Origin: Armatimonadota bacterium | GTDB taxonomy: Bacteria; Armatimonadota; Zipacnadia; Zipacnadales; UBA11051 | Assembly: GCA_013178155.1 (NCBI GenBank) | Contig: JABLXH010000030.1 | Coordinates: 33,284-97,283 of the forward strand | DNA: 64,000 nt | Direction: 5' to 3' | Shown: one piece after another, positions 10,305 through 19,188 of the stretch | Layout: each line of letters opens with the position of its first letter | Position numbering within the stretch: the stretch's first letter is position 1 | Position numbers and translations under genes: made by a program | Notes under the pieces: generated by a model | Seen by the model: the letters and a program-made list of their open reading frames with translations, nothing else | What the model was told of the DNA's origin: nothing | Database searches by the model: none

Positions 10305-11414
10305 TCATTCCTCGAAGTCGCCCATTGCCATCTGCATGAGCACGGTGCTCCACTCGGAGCGGATGGTACCGAAGACCGTGATGTCATCCTCGGTGCTGTA
10401 GAAGTCATTGCCAACGGCGGTGACGCTGATCCGCAGGATGTCCTCGTCGCCGAAGACCTTCGGCGGCACGATGCAGCTGGTGGCATCACCCGGCAGCAGG
10501 ATGCCGGCCTCCAGGTCGTCGCTGATGGTGGTCTCCTGGCGGTAGCCGTAGCGGACGCGCATCGGTGGCTCATCGCGCGTGCTGACCCAGCAGGTCATGT
10601 CCATTCTCATGTCGTTCTGGCCAGCCATCTCCATCTTCTGGCCGTTGACGTGGACGATATAACCCCGGGCGCCAGCGACCGGCTCCCACTCCAGAGTGAA
10701 GCCCTCCGCCGGCACAACCTCGGAAAAGTCTTCGGGCGCCGTGACCTTCAGCGGTGGCAGGAAACCCGACATCACCGCTGTGCCACCGGTGTTCAGCACA
10801 TAGTCACCCCGTCCGATAACGTTCTCTGGTAGCTTGCTCTCCTGTCCGTAGGCTTCGGGCTCCGGTGCCAACGAGATACGTTCCAAATCCGGCATGGCCA
10901 TCGCCCCCATCGCGCCCTCCGGCTCCGGCATCTGAGCCGAGTCGAAGGTGTCAGTGATGGGGCCCCTGGCTATCTCGGGGTGCCAGTACAGCTTGGTCGT
11001 CAGTACCATGCGCCCTTTGGGCTGCGTCGCCGGCTCCTCGTCGCCCTCTTCACCACCGGTGGCGGTGACCGGCTTGGGCACCTCCAACACGAGCCTGTCC
11101 TGGGGGAGCTTCAGGTCGCCCGGTACCGTGACAAAGATCGGGTCAACGGCCTTGGTAGGATACACGGCTCGGCCGGTGATCTCACGACGCGGTTTTCCGG
11201 CCTGTTCGCCCCCCATGCCAGGAAGCCCGGGGATGTTGGGCAGGCCGGGAATGTTGCCCAGGTCCGGCATCCCCGGGATCTTCATCGGCATATCCACCAC
11301 AGTGGAAAGCGTCAGGTAGAACGTCTTCGTTCTCTCCTGCTGGGCGTAACCGACGACAGCCAACGCCATCGTCGCAAGAACAGCCAACAGCACGAGCACG
11401 TGTCCACGTTGCAC
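10305..11414 (-). CDS. Secreted protein with Gly/Pro-rich tract and Ig-like region, unknown function
   Basis: Not recognised as a named family. GTG 11414 is chosen because AGGGG lies about 9 bases upstream and it begins directly at the signal peptide (VLVLLAVLATMALAVVGYAQ). The 369-residue product has a short tract at about residues 45-70 with repeated IPGLP/MPGMP units (GNIPGLPNIPGLPGM). This is followed by a beta-rich region and a fibronectin-III-like stretch (FTLEWEPVAGARGYIVHVNG). It is probably an exported or surface protein. It is divergent from a UroD-like gene. Confidence 0.6.
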   Translation of the reverse strand: MQRGHVLVLLAVLATMALAVVGYAQQERTKTFYLTLSTVVDMPMKIPGMPDLGNIPGLPNIPGLPGMGGEQAGKPRREITGRAVYPTKAVDPIFVTVPGDLKLPQDRLVLEVPKPVTATGGEEGDEEPATQPKGRMVLTTKLYWHPEIARGPITDTFDSAQMPEPEGAMGAMAMPDLERISLAPEPEAYGQESKLPENVIGRGDYVLNTGGTAVMSGFLPPLKVTAPEDFSEVVPAEGFTLEWEPVAGARGYIVHVNGQKMEMAGQNDMRMDMTCWVSTRDEPPMRVRYGYRQETTISDDLEAGILLPGDATSCIVPPKVFGDEDILRISVTAVGNDFYSTEDDITVFGTIRSEWSTVLMQMAMGDFEE

Positions 11415-11575
11415 AATGTATCGCCCCTTTCGGCGATGGGGTATCAGCCTCGGTACTCCTGCACCCATGGCGTTCGCCGCCACAGCAATGTGCTCCTGCC
11501 GATGAAGGTGCGGGTGCCACGCATCAGGAATAGGTCACTTCCTGACATCCATCCTCCCAGGAGCGAACTACTCCC

Positions 11576-12664
11576 ATGCCCACCACCATGACCAGCATCG
11601 AGCGCATGACCCGGGTGCTTAACCGCCAGCCCGTGGACCAGACCCCGATTGCCGTCAGTCCATGGGGCGCTACCATCAACCGCTGGCGTGAGGAGGGCCA
11701 TATCGGGCCCGAGGAGGATGTCCAGGAGCATTTTGGGCAGGATCTTCGCACGGGCGGGTGGCTGAACTCAGTCGCTGACCTGGACTTCGTGCCCGTCACA
11801 CTGGAAGAGGATGATGAGACCATCCTCCAGAAAGACGGCAACGGCGCCATGCTGCGCCGGCACAAGCTTCACGACAGCACTCCCGAGCACGTGGACTTCA
11901 CCGTGAAGGATCGCCTGGGCTGGGAGGAGCTCATCAAGCCGCGGCTGGTGGACGTGGACCGCCGCCGCATCCCCTTTGAGGGTTACCGCGAGGCCAAGCG
12001 TTTCGCCGCGGAGAAGGAGCGCTTCTTCTGCTGGGCTGGCGTGGCCCCCTTTGAGCAGATGCACCCCGTCTGCGGCCATGAGTACATGCTTCTGGGCATG
12101 GCCATGGACCCGGACTGGGTCAAGGACATGGTGCAGACCTTTGCCAGCATGACCATCAACCACCTGGAGGTGCTCTTCGCCGAAGAGGGGGCACCGGACG
12201 GCTTCTTCTTCTATGAGGACATGGGCTTCAAGCACAAGCCCTTCATGTCCCCCGCCATGTATGGTGAGATTGTCCAGCCTGGTCACGCACGGCTGTTTGA
12301 TTACGCCCACAGCCTTGGCTGCAAGGTCATCGTACACTCCTGTGGGTATGTCGAACCTCTGGTGCCGGGGTTGATCGAGGCTGGCATGGACTGCCTGCAG
12401 GCCATGGAAGTGAAGGCCGGTATGGACTTGCCCACGCTCTTCCGACGCTTCGGGGACCGGATAAGCTTCTTCGGCGGCGTGGATGTCCGCTGTCTCATCA
12501 GCAATGACCGCGCCCTCATTGACGAGGAGATGGACCGCAAGATCCTGCCGGTGGTGCAGGGGGGCGGTGGCTACATCCTGCATTCCGACCACTCCGAGCC
12601 ACCGGAGGTCAACTACGAAACGATGAAGTACTTCGTCGAACGGGGGAGGACGCTGGGTAGGTAG
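11576..12664 (+). CDS. Uroporphyrinogen decarboxylase-like protein (methyltransferase-type)
   Basis: 362 residues with the UroD TIM-barrel pattern: an N-terminal NRQPVDQTPIAV segment, GFFFYEDMGFKHKPFMSP in the middle, and VIVHSCGYVEPLVPGLIEAGMD near the end. The HxCG motif is shared with zinc-dependent corrinoid methyltransferases of the MtaA/MtbA type rather than with true HemE. True porphyrin synthesis is therefore unlikely; methyl transfer or an unknown sugar-related role is inferred. Such genes are abundant next to carbohydrate genes in uncultured lineages. A second copy sits at 61871. The ATG start has AGGAG 12 bases upstream, which is a weak spacing. It is convergent with ispA. Confidence 0.82.
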   Translation: MPTTMTSIERMTRVLNRQPVDQTPIAVSPWGATINRWREEGHIGPEEDVQEHFGQDLRTGGWLNSVADLDFVPVTLEEDDETILQKDGNGAMLRRHKLHDSTPEHVDFTVKDRLGWEELIKPRLVDVDRRRIPFEGYREAKRFAAEKERFFCWAGVAPFEQMHPVCGHEYMLLGMAMDPDWVKDMVQTFASMTINHLEVLFAEEGAPDGFFFYEDMGFKHKPFMSPAMYGEIVQPGHARLFDYAHSLGCKVIVHSCGYVEPLVPGLIEAGMDCLQAMEVKAGMDLPTLFRRFGDRISFFGGVDVRCLISNDRALIDEEMDRKILPVVQGGGGYILHSDHSEPPEVNYETMKYFVERGRTLGR

Positions 12665-12683
12665 ACAGGAGTACTCCAGACCG

Positions 12684-13568
12684 CTAGTGACGTCGCTTCA
12701 CCACAAACTCCACCAGGGCCTCCCAAACCTCGCGGTTCGGGAGGCCTTTGGCTGACTGGAGGGCACGGGCCCCGAAGAGCTCGGCGCGTTCCCGGGCCGC
12801 AGCCAACCCCAGCAGGCCCGGATAGGTGGCCTTGCCCGCAGCGGCGTCAGCGCCAACCGGCTTGCCGGTGGAGGCAGTGTCGCCGTCCACGTCCAGCAAG
12901 TCGTCCGTGATCTGGAAAAGCAGGCCCAGGGCCTCGGCGTATTCGCTCAGTCGCGCTAACTGATCGTCCGGCGCACCGGCCAGGACCGCGCCCGACCGCG
13001 ACGAGCAGATGATGAGCTTAGCCGTCTTGTTGAGGTGGATGAACTCGAGTTCTGACTCTGTGCAGGGCCGTCCCTCAGTCTCAATGTCCAGCGCCTCGCC
13101 CACCACCAGCCCCCGCACTCCAGTATACTCCGCCAGTTCCCGCACGCACCGCAGAACCCGCTCAGGTGCAATGTCGGGCTCCTCTGCCTGGCGCGTCAGA
13201 CATTCGAAGGCGCCGATGATCAGGGCATCGCCGGCCAGCAGCGCTGTGGCTTCGTCGAACTCCACATGACAGGCTGCTCGGCCGTGCCGTAGGTCGCTGT
13301 CGTCCACACAGGGCATGTCATCGTGCACCAGCGTGGCGCAGTGGAGCATCTCAAGCCCACAAGCAGTGGGAAGCACTGTCTCGGGGCGAAGGCCGAAGGC
13401 ACGTGCGGCCTCCATGCACAGAAACGGCCGCAGCCGCTTGCCACCGCTCAGAGCGTGGCGCATGGCGGCCACCAGTCGGGTCGGAACCTCACCGTCGGCG
13501 GGGAGGAAGCGCTCGAGGGCGGGATCAACCCGCTCACGACACACGGCGAGGCGCTGCTCGAGGGTCAC
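12684..13568 (-). CDS. ispA: Polyprenyl (farnesyl/geranylgeranyl) diphosphate synthase
   Basis: Condenses isopentenyl diphosphate with allylic diphosphates to make C15-C20 isoprenoid precursors. The 294-residue protein has the first aspartate-rich motif D83-D84-xxxx-D89 (VHDDMPCVDD) and the second D222-D223-xx-D226 (FQITDDLLDVDGD). SGGKRLRPFL lies near the start and GKATYPGLLGL near the end. This is a standard short-chain trans-prenyl synthase. It is the last gene of the minus-strand envelope operon, 23 bases after the G5/LysM gene, which suggests co-supply of lipid carrier precursors with wall remodelling. Product chain length is not certain from sequence. Confidence 0.92.
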   Translation of the reverse strand: MTLEQRLAVCRERVDPALERFLPADGEVPTRLVAAMRHALSGGKRLRPFLCMEAARAFGLRPETVLPTACGLEMLHCATLVHDDMPCVDDSDLRHGRAACHVEFDEATALLAGDALIIGAFECLTRQAEEPDIAPERVLRCVRELAEYTGVRGLVVGEALDIETEGRPCTESELEFIHLNKTAKLIICSSRSGAVLAGAPDDQLARLSEYAEALGLLFQITDDLLDVDGDTASTGKPVGADAAAGKATYPGLLGLAAARERAELFGARALQSAKGLPNREVWEALVEFVVKRRH

Positions 13569-13591
13569 AGCCGGTGACGCTCCTTGGATCT

Positions 13592-14605
13592 TCAGGCAGG
13601 AGACGGTGGCGCCGTCCCCACCAGCACCCGTTTGGGTTGCGGGGCCAGGACCACCTCTTCGCTGAGCACCCTGCGGCTGACCTCGCGCTCATTGTGCATC
13701 GTGACCTCGCACCGCACACGCTTCTTGCCGGGCTGACCGGGGTGCTGCACTTTCGTCTGCCCCTGCGGGAGCTTGTCGCTGCGCACGCGGCTGACAGGGG
13801 GGGGAATCAGCTCCGTGCAGGCGGTCTCCTTGATCGTGACGACCGTCAGGCCGACGCCAGGACCCAGGACAGTGAGTTTCTGCCCTACCCGCAGGGTGGT
13901 CCCCTTCAGGCCTGGGTTGAGCCGATAAAGGTCGGCCAGCCTCATCTGCTGCGCCTCGGCTATCCGTTCCGGATAATCCCCAGGCTTCACCGTGTAAGCC
14001 CTGGGCGTCGCGCGGGCCTGCGAAAGCCTCTCCACGCCCTGCAGGATCTCGCTTACGATCTCGCCCGGCGGCACCGTGACCGAACGCAGAACCGGCTCCG
14101 GCTTCAGTCGCGTGGCTTTGACCACCGCGTCGGTCTGGGACGCATAGCGGGCCTTGAGCTTGTTCAGGATGTCAGTTGCCACGCTCTCGTTCGGCACTAC
14201 CAGCAACCGTGTCCCGTTGGCCTCAATGGCACAAGCCTCGACGACTACCGTCAGCTTGGGCCGCAAGGCCTTTACGGCCTGACCGACGCTGAGGATCTCG
14301 GCGCCGTCCACGGGCCGCGTCGCATCCTCCCACTTCTCGCGGAAGGTGGCTACCCCCTCGAAGCCCTTGCGCCCCTCAGCCAGCAGGCGCTCCCGCACGG
14401 CTGCTGCCGCGCGCTCGTTCTTGACCATCGCCACTACGGTGTCATTGACGAGAATGGCCCGTCCAAACCGAGGCGTTTTGCCGAAGAGCAGAACGCCCAG
14501 CAAGATCACGATGATCCCGCCAGCGAGGCCCAGCCCGATGCGCTGCACGTGAACCACGTGTTCCAGGCGTGCCAGCTTGCGTTCCAGTTGTCGGGGGTCG
14601 TCCAT
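13592..14605 (-). CDS. Membrane-anchored LysM and G5 domain protein
   Basis: Envelope protein predicted to bind peptidoglycan. From ATG 14605 (GGAG 6 bases upstream) it is 337 residues. There is an N-terminal membrane anchor (GLAGGIIVILLGVLLFG, about 26-42) and a central region of unknown fold. A LysM motif follows (AYTVKPGDYPERIAEAQQM ... LRVGQKLTVL), then a G5 domain toward the C-terminus (TVVTIKETACTELIPPP ... VSRRVLSEEVVLAPQPKRVLVGT). Similar LysM-G5 proteins in Firmicutes usually end in an M23 peptidase. Here the peptidase is a separate gene two positions upstream in the same operon, so the functions appear split. Confidence 0.85.
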   Translation of the reverse strand: MDDPRQLERKLARLEHVVHVQRIGLGLAGGIIVILLGVLLFGKTPRFGRAILVNDTVVAMVKNERAAAAVRERLLAEGRKGFEGVATFREKWEDATRPVDGAEILSVGQAVKALRPKLTVVVEACAIEANGTRLLVVPNESVATDILNKLKARYASQTDAVVKATRLKPEPVLRSVTVPPGEIVSEILQGVERLSQARATPRAYTVKPGDYPERIAEAQQMRLADLYRLNPGLKGTTLRVGQKLTVLGPGVGLTVVTIKETACTELIPPPVSRVRSDKLPQGQTKVQHPGQPGKKRVRCEVTMHNEREVSRRVLSEEVVLAPQPKRVLVGTAPPSPA

Positions 14606-14746
14606 GGCTTTCTCCCGGGTCGTCCCCAGTGGTACCAACGGACCGACTGGCGACCCCCAATCGCCCAGCCGAGACACAGCGACCCACTCAGGTGCGCCAA
14701 TCAACGTCAGCCCGTCCGGCAGCAGCCAGGCCCGGACCTCAGAGAG

Positions 14747-16072
14747 CTACTTGATCCCCATCTTCTCCTTGAGAACACCAAGGGCAAGCCCGACCTGCTT
14801 CTCGTGCCATTCCTTGAACTTGAGGTCTGTGTCGTTGGGATCGGGTTCTGGGAACGCCCGGTCCGGTTTGACGCCCGGGTTTCCCTCCGCGTCCTTTTCG
14901 CCGATATCGCGTTTCTTTGGCGTCAGGTACAGCGCCGTTGTCAGGAACAGGGCCGAGTCGTCCTGCAGCTCCATAATCGTCTGCACCTTGGCCTTGCCGA
15001 AGCTGTGCTGGCCGCAGATCGTGGCCCGCCCCAGGTCCTGCAGCGCCCCGGCCAGGATCTCGGAGGCGCTGGCGCTACCGCCGTCAATGAGGACAACCAT
15101 CGGGATGTTGGGGTCTATCGCCTGGCCCCGGATGGCATTGATGGGACGCGGTTCGCCCTCGCGGTTCTTGATCCAGACGATCGGGCCCTCGGGGATGAAG
15201 TTGCTGGCCACTTCCACAGCCACGTCCAGGATTCCCCCCGGGTCCATGGAGAGGTCCAGCACCAACCCCTTCATGCCCTGATCGGTCAGCTTGTCAAGGG
15301 CCGCACGCATCTCCCGCGGCGCGTTCTGATTGAATTGCCGCAGCCAGATGTACCCGATCTTATTCTGCTCGTCTTTCATCTCAAACTCGACGACCTTGAC
15401 CTCGATGTTCGCCCGGACGACCTTGATCTCCAGCGGTTTGTCGCTCCCCTCGCGCTTCACGGTGAGCACCACTTCGGTACCACGCGGGCCGCGGATAAGG
15501 TTGACAACCTCGGTGATGGTCAGGCCCTGGGTCGGCGTCTTGTCCACGCGGATGATGACATCGGCTGGCCGCAGCGCCGTCTTGGCCGCGGGACCTTCCG
15601 GCAGCACCGAGGAGATTACTACCTCCTGCTCACCGGTCTTGGCATTCGTCCTGGCCTCCAGGACGGCCCCGATGCCATCGAAATGCCCCGAGCTGTCCGT
15701 CTGGAACTCACGGTACTCCTCCGGGTCAAGGAACCGGCTGAACGGGTCGTCCAACGACGCCAGCATACCCCTGATGGCGCCGTAGGTAAGCTCCTTCTCC
15801 GCCTCGGCGTTCAGGGCGTGCACATAGTTGTTCAGTATCTTGTCGCGGACTTCCCAGATCACAGCCAGGGCGTTAAGGTTGGTGACCGGGGGAATCTCGG
15901 TATCTTCCTTTGGCGTACCCAGGGTACCCGAGGTCATCTGGGCCACGCGTGCCGTGACCTCCAGCAGCGTGCCACGCCCCAGCTTGAAGCCGCTGAGAGC
16001 CCCTCCCACGAAGGCGATGATGGCCACGCAGAGCGCGAGCACAAACAGAACGGCTGACTGATTCCTATGCAC
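14747..16072 (-). CDS. ctpA: C-terminal processing peptidase, S41 family
   Basis: Exported serine protease that trims or degrades envelope proteins. The GTG start at 16072 is preceded by GGAGGA at 7 bases. The 441-residue protein has an N-terminal membrane segment (SAVLFVLALCVAIIAFVGG) and a PDZ domain (GPAAKTALRPADVIIRVD, about 165-245). The S41 core has Ser in GGSASASEILAGAL and Lys in FGKAKVQT, the Ser-Lys dyad. A C-terminal helical tail follows. Linkage of S41 peptidases to FtsEX and an M23 hydrolase is common, and the protease probably controls the amount of the hydrolase. Gene symbol by family resemblance only. Confidence 0.92.
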   Translation of the reverse strand: MHRNQSAVLFVLALCVAIIAFVGGALSGFKLGRGTLLEVTARVAQMTSGTLGTPKEDTEIPPVTNLNALAVIWEVRDKILNNYVHALNAEAEKELTYGAIRGMLASLDDPFSRFLDPEEYREFQTDSSGHFDGIGAVLEARTNAKTGEQEVVISSVLPEGPAAKTALRPADVIIRVDKTPTQGLTITEVVNLIRGPRGTEVVLTVKREGSDKPLEIKVVRANIEVKVVEFEMKDEQNKIGYIWLRQFNQNAPREMRAALDKLTDQGMKGLVLDLSMDPGGILDVAVEVASNFIPEGPIVWIKNREGEPRPINAIRGQAIDPNIPMVVLIDGGSASASEILAGALQDLGRATICGQHSFGKAKVQTIMELQDDSALFLTTALYLTPKKRDIGEKDAEGNPGVKPDRAFPEPDPNDTDLKFKEWHEKQVGLALGVLKEKMGIK

Positions 16073-16118
16073 GTTCCTATCCTCCAACTCGTCCCGGAGG
16101 CGGGTCTGGCGCCAGCCT

Positions 16119-17276
16119 CTAGAAGCTGAGTGGGTTGACCGCTTGCCCGTAGCGCCGCACCTCAAAATGCAGATGGTTGCCGGTCGACCAGCCCGTGCTG
16201 TCCACACCGGCGATGACCTGACCGCGGCTGACCACCTCACCAACGCTTACCCGCACTGAGCCCCGGGCACAATGCCCGTAGACCGTCGAGATGCCACTGC
16301 CGTGGTCAATGATGACCGTGATGCCGTTGGGGCCCCACCACCCGGCATGTACCACGCGCCCCTTGTCGGCCGCCCGGATCGGACTGCCGCCGGAGGCGCT
16401 GAGGTCCACGCCGTAATGAAACCTCCGCGTGCCCGTGAGAGGATGGATACGCCAACCAAAGGGGCTGGTAACGCCGCCGGGAACCGGCCTCAGTAGCGAC
16501 CCGCTCCACTTGCCTTCATACGCCCCCGCGCTGCTGCCACCCCGCTGGATCCGCGCCATCATCGCCTCGATGTCCCGGGAGGCCTCGTCCAGTGCCGCCA
16601 ACTGGCGCTCCGCCTCCGCACGGTCCTCATTGGCCGCCTTCAGACGCTGTTTGGCCACCGCGGCCTTCTGAGCCACCTCGTTGCGCTCCGCCTGGACTTC
16701 GCGCTTGGCTTCTTCCTCCTCACGCTCTTTCTCCTGCAGTAGCCTTTGCTTGCGGGCGAGTTCCTCCCGCGCAGCCAGCAACTTGGCCAGGAGACTATGA
16801 TCCCGGTCAGCGATCGTCTCCGTCATCTCCGCCCGTTCGGCGAAGTCAGCAAAGGTGGTGGAATCCAGCAGGACCTCCAGGTAGGAGGGATTGCCGGCCT
16901 CCCACTGGGCCCGGATGCGGCTCTCCATGCGCTTGCGCTGCACGGCATGGCGCTCCGTGGCCTCCTGGTGCTCCCGACGGACGATCTTGAGTGCGGAGCG
17001 CGTGCGGTTGAGACGGCTGGTGGCCAGGTCGAGGCGGGCCTGCGCTTGGCTAAGCTCGTACTGGGCTCTGGTCAGGCTGTTCTTGGCAGTGGCCTGCTCC
17101 GCCTTGATGTTGCGCAACTCACGCTTGACCTGCTCCATCTTGCCGCTAATCTGCTGTTGCCGCTGGCGCAGGGAGCGGCGGCTCTGCGCCAGAGCGGGGG
17201 TTGTGACCTCGGCCGCAAGGAGAGCCAGCAGACAGGCTGCAATGGCGACGCCCAACGAGCGAACGCGAAGTGACAT
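16119..17276 (-). CDS. Coiled-coil murein hydrolase activator or hydrolase, M23 (EnvC-like)
   Basis: Secreted peptidoglycan endopeptidase. The 385-residue protein has a signal peptide (VAIAACLLALLAAEVTTPALA), then a long charged coiled coil from about residue 35 to 235. A C-terminal M23/LytM domain carries the zinc ligands in RFHYGVDLSA (H...D) and NHLHFEV (HxH), so the site looks catalytically complete, unlike E. coli EnvC. The gene directly follows ftsX (84-base gap). The arrangement fits the known model in which FtsEX opens a coiled-coil M23 protein from across the membrane. That partnership is inferred from order and domain structure. Confidence 0.92.
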   Translation of the reverse strand: MSLRVRSLGVAIAACLLALLAAEVTTPALAQSRRSLRQRQQQISGKMEQVKRELRNIKAEQATAKNSLTRAQYELSQAQARLDLATSRLNRTRSALKIVRREHQEATERHAVQRKRMESRIRAQWEAGNPSYLEVLLDSTTFADFAERAEMTETIADRDHSLLAKLLAAREELARKQRLLQEKEREEEEAKREVQAERNEVAQKAAVAKQRLKAANEDRAEAERQLAALDEASRDIEAMMARIQRGGSSAGAYEGKWSGSLLRPVPGGVTSPFGWRIHPLTGTRRFHYGVDLSASGGSPIRAADKGRVVHAGWWGPNGITVIIDHGSGISTVYGHCARGSVRVSVGEVVSRGQVIAGVDSTGWSTGNHLHFEVRRYGQAVNPLSF

Positions 17277-17360
17277 GTGGCTGCCCTCCTAACGCTGGTG
17301 ATGATGGTGTGTCTGGCCCAGAAGCCCGGTCCAACACCGCAACGATCAGCGGTGGCCTGC

Positions 17361-18239
17361 CTATACCAGTCTCAGATAGCGCCTCGTGCCGATCAGACTG
17401 CCCGCCAGGCCCAGGCCGACACCCATGACCGCGATTCCCGCCCCCACGAGGGCCAGGAAGTCAAGACCGCGCAGTAAGTCCACGAAGGTCAGGCTGGCCT
17501 CGATCCGGGCCTGGAGATATGAGTAGCCGCCCACGACCATGACCATGGCCAGCAGCCCGCCCAGGAGCCCCTCGGTGGCACCCTCAACCAGGAAGGGAGC
17601 CCGCACGAAGCTATTGGTGGCGCCCACCAACTGCATGATCCGGATCTCCCGGCGACGGCTGTGCACACCCATCTGGATGGTAGTACTCACCAGCAGCAAC
17701 GCCGCCACTGCCATCAGGCCCCCCAGCAGCAGCCCCATCGTCCGCACGCCGGTGGCCACCCGCAGCAGCTTCTCGGCCACATCGCGGCGGTAGCGCACCT
17801 TGGCCACACCCTCAAGCCGACCGGCCCAGTTGGCCACTGCAGCCAGATCCTCCGGGTTGGTCACGGTCACCCTGATCACGTCGGGCAGGGGGTTGTTGAT
17901 GGCTCCCGCGAGGTCCTTGTAGGGCAAGTTCACCGCCTTGGCGTACTCCTTGAGCGCTTCCTCCTTCGACACGTAGCGGGTATCCTTAACGCGCGTGTCG
18001 GCATAGAGTTGCCTCTCCAGCTCGTCGTGTTTCACGCCTTCCGCGAGCTCAATGGTGATGACTGCCTCGCGGGCCAGACCGCTGGCCATGTGCTCAAGGT
18101 TCGCAGCCAACAGGAAGAAGCCGCCGACGATGGTCAGTGACACCGCAATATTGCAGACCGCTCCCAGCGTGACAAGACTGTGCCGCCGCAGGCCCGTCCA
18201 GGCCTGGGCAAGCACCATCTCCACGGCTCTAGGTGCCAT
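17361..18239 (-). CDS. ftsX: Cell division protein FtsX, ABC permease
   Basis: Membrane partner of FtsE that transmits ATP hydrolysis to wall hydrolases outside the cell. 292 residues: an N-terminal transmembrane helix (NIAVSLTIVGGFFLLAANL), an extracellular domain of about 110 residues containing TIELAEGV and TRYVSKEEAL, then three C-terminal membrane helices (GLLLGGLMAVAALLLVST; LLGGLLAMVMVVGGY; FLALVGAGIAVMGVGLGLAG). RREIRIMQLVGAT is the conserved cytoplasmic loop. Its start overlaps the ftsE end by 11 bases, a sign of translational coupling. Confidence 0.95.
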   Translation of the reverse strand: MAPRAVEMVLAQAWTGLRRHSLVTLGAVCNIAVSLTIVGGFFLLAANLEHMASGLAREAVITIELAEGVKHDELERQLYADTRVKDTRYVSKEEALKEYAKAVNLPYKDLAGAINNPLPDVIRVTVTNPEDLAAVANWAGRLEGVAKVRYRRDVAEKLLRVATGVRTMGLLLGGLMAVAALLLVSTTIQMGVHSRRREIRIMQLVGATNSFVRAPFLVEGATEGLLGGLLAMVMVVGGYSYLQARIEASLTFVDLLRGLDFLALVGAGIAVMGVGLGLAGSLIGTRRYLRLV

Positions 18240-18915
18240 CGTAGCTTCCCCCCTGCTTGGCGTCCCGCACGATGGTTCCCTGAACCAGATGCACCACTCG
18301 CCGACGTAGCTGGTCCACGATATGCTTGTCGTGGGTGGCCATGATCACCGTGGTCCCGCTGTCGGCGATCTGGGCCAGCAACTGCACAATGTCCCAGGAC
18401 GTATCCGGGTCCAGGTTGCCGGTTGGCTCGTCCGCCACAAGTATCGGCGGCGAGTTGACCAGGGCCCGGGCAATGCATACGCGTTGTTGCTCGCCGCCAC
18501 TCAACTGATGGGGAAACGAATCACCCCGGTCACCCAGGCCCACCAGTTCCAGCGAGATGGGCACCTTCCGGAACTTCTCCGCGCGCGGCGCTCCGACCAC
18601 ATCAAGGGCGAAGCCGACGTTCTCGAAAACCGTGCGGTCGGGGAGCAGACGAAAGTCCTGGAAAATAACGCCCACCTTGCGACGCAGAAACGGTACGCGC
18701 CGGGCCGGCAGTTGCGCCACGTCCTGGCCGGCGACAATCACGCGGCCCTCCGTAGCTACCAGTTCCCGATAGACCAGTTGGGCCAGAGTGGACTTGCCGC
18801 TGCCGGAGGCGCCGACAATGAAGGCGAACTCTCCGCGCTCAACATGGAGATCAACCCCACGCAGCGCCCGTGTGCCGTCCGGATAGACCACCCCGACCGC
18901 CTGCATGGTGATCAT
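18229..18915 (-). CDS. ftsE: Cell division ATP-binding protein FtsE
   Basis: Cytoplasmic ABC ATPase of the FtsEX complex. 228 residues from ATG 18915, with GGAG 8 bases upstream. Walker A is GASGSGKST (35-43), the Q-loop is VIFQDFRLL, the signature is LSGGEQQRV, Walker B is ILVADEPTGNLD, and the switch His is in MATHD. The length is exactly typical. It is first in the envelope operon, with a promoter about 110 bases upstream. Confidence 0.96.
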   Translation of the reverse strand: MITMQAVGVVYPDGTRALRGVDLHVERGEFAFIVGASGSGKSTLAQLVYRELVATEGRVIVAGQDVAQLPARRVPFLRRKVGVIFQDFRLLPDRTVFENVGFALDVVGAPRAEKFRKVPISLELVGLGDRGDSFPHQLSGGEQQRVCIARALVNSPPILVADEPTGNLDPDTSWDIVQLLAQIADSGTTVIMATHDKHIVDQLRRRVVHLVQGTIVRDAKQGGSYDGT

Positions 18916-19029
18916 GAGTGCGGCTCCAAAAGCCGGAGGTATCCGCTGGCCGCCCTTCTGGCGCCGGGCACGCAGGCAGCTACCTCCTCTGCTGTGAACA
19001 ATGCTGCAAAGCAGGTTGCAGGAACATAG

Positions 19030-19058
19030 AGTATACCAAAACCAATCCACACACGCAA
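19030..19058 (-). promoter_or_regulatory. Promoter of the ftsEX envelope operon
   Basis: On the minus strand TTGCGT (19058-19053), a 17-base spacer and TATACT (19035-19030), with an extended -10 TGG just before it. The predicted start is near 19023, giving a 5' leader of about 108 bases to ftsE. The -35 overlaps the downstream arm of the terminator at 19055-19099. Confidence 0.75.
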
Positions 19059-19099
19059 CCGCGTCCGCCCGGTAACCCAACCCGGACGGACGCAGTTGC
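19055..19099 (-). terminator. Terminator of the glycosyltransferase operon
   Basis: Long interrupted inverted repeat: arms 19055-19072 and 19082-19099 give 18 pairs including two G-T wobbles around a 9-base loop. It is followed on the minus strand by a T/G-rich stretch. It lies after the last glycosyltransferase gene and just before ftsE. Confidence 0.75.
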
Positions 19100-19188
19100 G
19101 GCTGAACTTCCGTCGCACCAGGTCACTCTCCCAGTACCCAGTGAGACGAATCCCGGCCTCTCCGGGTTCGCCGGCCACAACACCGTGC

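Noticed and set aside
13403..16057. Very long plus-strand open frame (884 codons) opposite the G5, S41 and prenyl synthase genes
   Set aside because: It is the antisense of three well-identified genes. In GC-rich DNA stop codons are rare on the opposite strand, and the translation resembles no protein family.
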